Shown piece by piece: positions 60,910 to 64,000 of a DNA stretch of 64,000 bases. A model generated the notes under the pieces. The model was not told the origin of the DNA. It searched no databases and saw nothing but the letters and a program-made list of their open reading frames with translations. The DNA is from Agrobacterium tumefaciens (GTDB taxonomy: Bacteria > Pseudomonadota > Alphaproteobacteria > Rhizobiales > Rhizobiaceae): positions 186,001 through 250,000 of the forward strand of contig NZ_CP115843.1 of assembly GCF_013318015.2 (NCBI RefSeq), written 5' to 3'. How positions within the stretch are numbered: position 1 is the first letter of the stretch; every line of letters begins with the position of its first letter. Position numbers and translations under genes: made by a program.

Positions 60910-62155
60910 TGCGCCTCTTGATCCAAGATCTATAACCTCACTGGACGTGCTGCTGAATGACCTGAAGGTCGGTATGATCGTGAGGACGCCGGGAGACTTC
61001 AACGCGTTCAGCTTTGAGGAGAGCTATCGACAGACGGGTGGTTTCCCAGTGCTCAGTTTGTCATTTCGCGCGGCACATGGGGGTTTGCGGAAGGACCCGA
61101 AGCCTGTCGCAAGGGCTTTGCCATCGTTCTTTGCGAACCTTCTTCCAGAGGATAAACTGCGCGAGGCGATGGAGAGGCACCATTCAGGCAGCGTGCGAGC
61201 AGGAAATGATTTCGATTTGCTTGCGGCACTCGGATCGGATCTGCCGGGGGCTGTCCGAATTGTGCCGAGCGAAGGCAGCGTTGTTTGTAATGAGGGTTTG
61301 ACACCCCCGAGACCAAAGGCCCGGTTTTCGCTCGCCGGCGTGCAAATGAAACTCTCCGTCATCAAAAACACAGGCAAGGGCGGCGGTCTGACGATCCCCT
61401 TAGGCGACGAGCAGGGTTCATATATCGCCAAGTTTCCATCGACATCATTTCCCAGTGTCTCGGAAAACGAATTTGCAAATCTTGCATTGGCCGAAGCGAT
61501 TGGTATGGACGTGCCGGAACGCGAGCTCGTGGAACAATCGCAGTTCGAGGGTATCCCGGAGGAGTTTGAGACACTGTCCGACGGCAAAGTCCTCCTCGTC
61601 AAACGTTTCGATCGCGTTGCCGGTGGTGAACGCATCCATATCGAAGATTTCGCACAGGTATTCGGCGTCTATCCGTCTCGAAAATATGAGGGGGCCTCAT
61701 ATCATGATATCGCTGTGGCTATTGGGGTCGCCGTTTCTTCAGCGGCAGCCCTCGAGTTCGTCCGACGACTGGCTTTGGCAGTCCTGACAGGAAATGGCGA
61801 CATGCACCTCAAGAATTGGTCGCTGATTTATTATGGGAAGGGCAACAAGCCGGCACTCGCCCCAGTCTATGATGTGCTCTCGACAGTCCCTTACATTCCG
61901 TCGGATGCCATGGCACTGTCGCTGGCCGGTGAAAGGCCGTTCAAGGCAATGAACGCCCAGCGATGGAAAGTCTTCGCGCATCGTGCGCGACTGCCTGAAG
62001 CTGCTGTGCTGAAGGCTGTTACGGAGACCGTCGAGCGCGTCAACCAGTCTTGGTGGTCTCTGCCTGAACGAGCTGTTCTACCCGATAGAGTGTTGGAGCG
62101 GATTGATGCCCACATCAAGCTGATGTCGCCGATCCTCGGCACGTGCGCGAATTAG
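60902..62155 (+). CDS. hipA: HipA-family serine/threonine kinase toxin
   Basis: A 417-residue HipA kinase. The N-terminal domain ends near 120; the core has LAGVQMKLSVIKNTGKGG, a P-loop-like segment before SYIAKFPS, VLLVKRFDRV, the catalytic loop LTGNGDMHLKNWSLIY (Asp and Asn) and the metal Asp in LAPVYDVLSTVPY. Relatives phosphorylate glutamyl-tRNA synthetase and induce persistence; target specificity here is unknown. ATG 60902 overlaps the hipB stop by 8 bases; the longer frame from 60827 lies within hipB. The motif set is complete, so it is likely active. Confidence 0.92.
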   Translation: MSDAPLDPRSITSLDVLLNDLKVGMIVRTPGDFNAFSFEESYRQTGGFPVLSLSFRAAHGGLRKDPKPVARALPSFFANLLPEDKLREAMERHHSGSVRAGNDFDLLAALGSDLPGAVRIVPSEGSVVCNEGLTPPRPKARFSLAGVQMKLSVIKNTGKGGGLTIPLGDEQGSYIAKFPSTSFPSVSENEFANLALAEAIGMDVPERELVEQSQFEGIPEEFETLSDGKVLLVKRFDRVAGGERIHIEDFAQVFGVYPSRKYEGASYHDIAVAIGVAVSSAAALEFVRRLALAVLTGNGDMHLKNWSLIYYGKGNKPALAPVYDVLSTVPYIPSDAMALSLAGERPFKAMNAQRWKVFAHRARLPEAAVLKAVTETVERVNQSWWSLPERAVLPDRVLERIDAHIKLMSPILGTCAN

Positions 62156-62441
62156 CAATTGGTGTTTTAGCGTAACTCGTTAGCAGTTTCATTGCCCACC
62201 AAAACCGATAGGGTCGCTGGTTCGAATCCGTTCAAGAGCACGATGCTGGCAGCGCGGTTTTGATGGCCCACTCGCGGCCCGCACGCAATGGTCGCTTCAC
62301 ACCCCACATCCGGTCATTTTGAGTCTGCTGCATTCGGCTGAAGTTTGTGTTGAGGGAGCGCCTCGGGAAATACAAGTATACATGGGCTACCTGTGCGCAT
62401 AAAGATATCGACATGAATGGATTGTGAAGGTGCGTATCGTC
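62156..62441. other. Intergenic with tRNA-like stretch
   Basis: About 285 bases between hipA and the HxlR gene. The centre contains the right copy of the T-arm-like repeat; nothing else is recognised apart from a GAAGGTG ribosome site before 62442. Confidence 0.4.
62212..62235 (+). repeat. tRNA T-arm-like imperfect repeat, right copy
   Basis: GGTCGCTGGTTCGAATCC followed by GTTCAA. It aligns with 54117-54140 with about four differences, same orientation, 8.1 kb apart. CGTTAxCA also occurs upstream of both copies. Confidence 0.4.
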
Positions 62442-62849
62442 ATGGAATTAGATCCGATTTGCTTCTCCTCGGACTGCCCCAGCAGGACACTCTTCGATCA
62501 GATCGCCGATAAATGGTCCATGATGGTTCTGGCGGTGCTGTCGGACGGACCTCATAGGTTCAACCTCATCCGTAAGCGCCTGGAGGGCGTGAGCCAGAAG
62601 GCTCTGACGCAGTGTCTCCGCAAACTGGAGCGCAACGGCCTCATCACTCGACGCATCGTGTCCGTATCGCCGGTGGCTGTGGAGTATGAGATCACAAAGC
62701 TGGGCCAAACACTGCAAAAGCCGTTCGGCGAGCTTCACCGGTGGACGCTGGACAAGCTGCCGGAGGTCAATGCGGCGCGAGAAGCCTTCGACGCCCGACG
62801 ATCAGATGACGGTTTCAGCGGTATTCAGCTGGGAAAACGCGCTGATTGA
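62442..62849 (+). CDS. HxlR-family transcriptional regulator, probable electrophile sensor
   Basis: A 135-residue regulator. MELDPICFSSDCPSRTLFDQIADKWSMMVLAVLSDGPHRFNLIRKRLEGVSQKALTQCLRKLERNGLITRRIVSVSPVAVEYEITKLGQTL covers the HxlR fold. Cys7 and Cys12 flank the N-terminal arm, the place of the redox-sensing Cys in QorR/YodB. ATG 62442 is favoured (GAAGGTG upstream); GTG 62424 is possible. It lies 115 bases before an Old Yellow Enzyme gene on the same strand and probably controls it. Confidence 0.9.
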   Translation: MELDPICFSSDCPSRTLFDQIADKWSMMVLAVLSDGPHRFNLIRKRLEGVSQKALTQCLRKLERNGLITRRIVSVSPVAVEYEITKLGQTLQKPFGELHRWTLDKLPEVNAAREAFDARRSDDGFSGIQLGKRAD

Positions 62850-62964
62850 GCCCAACCAAGACGGCGACCAGGTATCCTCAGGCCTACCAAGGCGATTTAA
62901 GGTGCCTGATTGACGGCAAGTCTACAACGTATACCTAGGCGTCCAGATCAACTGGAGCGTCAAA

Positions 62965-64000
62965 ATGACTGAGTTAAAATTGCTGACCCCGCTGAAGACC
63001 GAGATGTTCGAATTCAAGAACCGCGTCTTCATGGCCCCGATGACAAGAGCGCGGTCACCAGACCATGTGGCGAACGAGCTCACCGCAACCTACTACGCCC
63101 AACGCGCCACCGCTGGCCTGATCATCTCAGAGGGGACTCAGATCAGCGAGCAGGCGATCGGCTGGACGAATACGCCGGGAATCCACACGGCCGAGCAGAT
63201 CGAGGGATGGCGAAAGGTCACCCGGGCCGTGCACAACGCCGGGGGCCTCATCTTCGCCCAACTCTGGCATACCGGCCGCGCTTCTCATCCAGACTTCCAT
63301 GGCGGAGCCTTGCCTGTCGCGCCTTCGGCAGTGTCCTTCAATAGCCAGGCCTTCACGCCCGAGGGGCCAAAGCCGACCGTCACCCCCCGGGCTCTCACCC
63401 TCGACGAGATCCACAGTACGATTCTGGATTACGAGGCCGCCGCGCGTGCGGCCAAGGCCGCTGGTTTCGATGGGGTTGAGGTGCATGGCGCCAACGGCTA
63501 TCTGCCGGCCCAATTCCTCGAGGACGGTTCCAACAAGAGAACGGACGCCTATGGCGGCCCTGTCGAAAACCGCGCCCGCTTCCTGCTCGAAGCAACCGAC
63601 GCCGCAATCCGGGTATTTGGGGCTTCCCGTGTTTCGGTCAGGCTCTCGCCCCGGATACCCTACAACGACATGGGCGATAGCGACCTAGAGGGCACCTATA
63701 TGTTCGCCGTCGAAGCTCTCGAAACGAGGAAGGTGGGCATTCTTCACTTCATGCAGTCGGCGCAGCTTCCCGAGGGTCTCAAGCTGCTGGCGCCCGAGGC
63801 GAGAAAGCGGTTCTCCGGCTTGTTTGTCGTAAACGTTGGATATGACCGAGAAAGTGGCGAGCGGGCGATAGCAAGCAATCTGGCGGACGCGGTGACGTTC
63901 GGAACTCTCTTCATTAGCAACCCGGACCTGCCCGAACGCTTCCGTCAAAATGCCGCATTGGCGCCGTCCGACCCGTCCAGCTACTACGTGGGCGACGAGC
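62965..64000 (+). CDS. Old Yellow Enzyme family alkene reductase (3' end cut)
   Basis: An open frame from ATG 62965 to the window edge, 345 codons of an expected 350-370. It begins MTELKLLTPLKTEMFEFKNRVFMAPMTRARS, the usual OYE N-terminus with the Thr near FMN. FAQLWHTGRASHPDF follows. VEVHGANGYLPAQFLEDGSNKRTDAYGGPVENRARFLLEA contains the His/Asn pair that binds the substrate carbonyl and the active-site Tyr loop. FGTLFISNPDLPERF replaces the more common FGRPFIANPDL phosphate loop. It reduces activated C=C bonds (N-ethylmaleimide, enones, nitroesters) with NADPH and FMN. The adjacent HxlR protein is the likely electrophile-responsive regulator. Confidence 0.92.
   Translation, partial: MTELKLLTPLKTEMFEFKNRVFMAPMTRARSPDHVANELTATYYAQRATAGLIISEGTQISEQAIGWTNTPGIHTAEQIEGWRKVTRAVHNAGGLIFAQLWHTGRASHPDFHGGALPVAPSAVSFNSQAFTPEGPKPTVTPRALTLDEIHSTILDYEAAARAAKAAGFDGVEVHGANGYLPAQFLEDGSNKRTDAYGGPVENRARFLLEATDAAIRVFGASRVSVRLSPRIPYNDMGDSDLEGTYMFAVEALETRKVGILHFMQSAQLPEGLKLLAPEARKRFSGLFVVNVGYDRESGERAIASNLADAVTFGTLFISNPDLPERFRQNAALAPSDPSSYYVGDE

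Noticed and set aside
1..64000. CRISPR arrays, complete insertion sequences or integrase genes
   Set aside because: No regularly spaced short repeats, no transposase or tyrosine recombinase motifs were found on either strand.

Overview
The window reads as Rhizobiales (most likely Rhizobiaceae) DNA. The case rests on overall GC-rich codon use, a RibH2-type lumazine synthase, a FixA/FixB-type ETF pair, dense ABC importers and many CoA/flavin catabolic genes. It looks like an accessory catabolic replicon or island: there are about 54 protein genes, no rRNA or full tRNA, no core housekeeping block, and at least three decayed genes.

Left end (1-14.4 kb). A visibly AT-richer MHS-family transporter (cut by the edge) and a hotdog dehydratase precede a GntR/FCD repressor. 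The repressor diverges from a nine-gene catabolic/transport operon: Ldh2-type dehydrogenase, iron alcohol dehydrogenase, succinate-semialdehyde-type aldehyde dehydrogenase, MR/MLE-family enolase, dipeptide/nickel-type ABC importer (binding protein, two permeases, fused double ATPase) and a FAH-family hydrolase. This is consistent with uptake and breakdown of a hydroxy- or sugar-acid-like compound. A perfect 12-bp palindrome just before the first gene is the probable operator.

Envelope block (14.4-24.5 kb). An RND efflux pair (adaptor + pump) is followed by a chimeric pseudogene (AI-2E transporter body fused to an LrgB tail) and diverges from an OmpR-type two-component system. A DUF3313 lipoprotein, an ArsR regulator and a MipA/OmpV outer-membrane protein follow. 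Three copies of a GTAAT...GCCGCAA box sit before these units and may define one regulon.

Flavin/CoA catabolic block (25-53.4 kb). ETF beta/alpha, a RibA whose RibB-like half has lost its catalytic motif, RibH2, an acyl-CoA dehydrogenase, an alcohol dehydrogenase, a 3-oxoadipyl-CoA-type thiolase, a FadB-like fusion, two small flavin reductases, two LimB-like luciferase-family monooxygenases, two family III CoA-transferases, a second hotdog dehydratase, three SDR genes (one decayed), a stand-alone riboflavin kinase, an aldehyde dehydrogenase and a sugar-type ABC importer. An AcoR-like regulator lacking the GAFTGA loop lies in the middle. The natural reading is FMNH2-dependent oxygenation of an alicyclic or terpenoid-like substrate, CoA activation and beta-oxidation into ETF, with local genes for flavin supply. 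The substrate cannot be read from sequence.

Right end (53.4-64 kb). A block with three toxin-like systems (Fic-HTH, ParDE, HipBA) plus an HxlR/YciI/SDR/SDR redox cluster and a frameshifted F420-type reductase is bracketed by two imperfect copies of a tRNA T-arm-like sequence at 54.1 and 62.2 kb, possibly remnant attachment sites. An HxlR regulator and an Old Yellow Enzyme gene, which runs off the edge, close the window.
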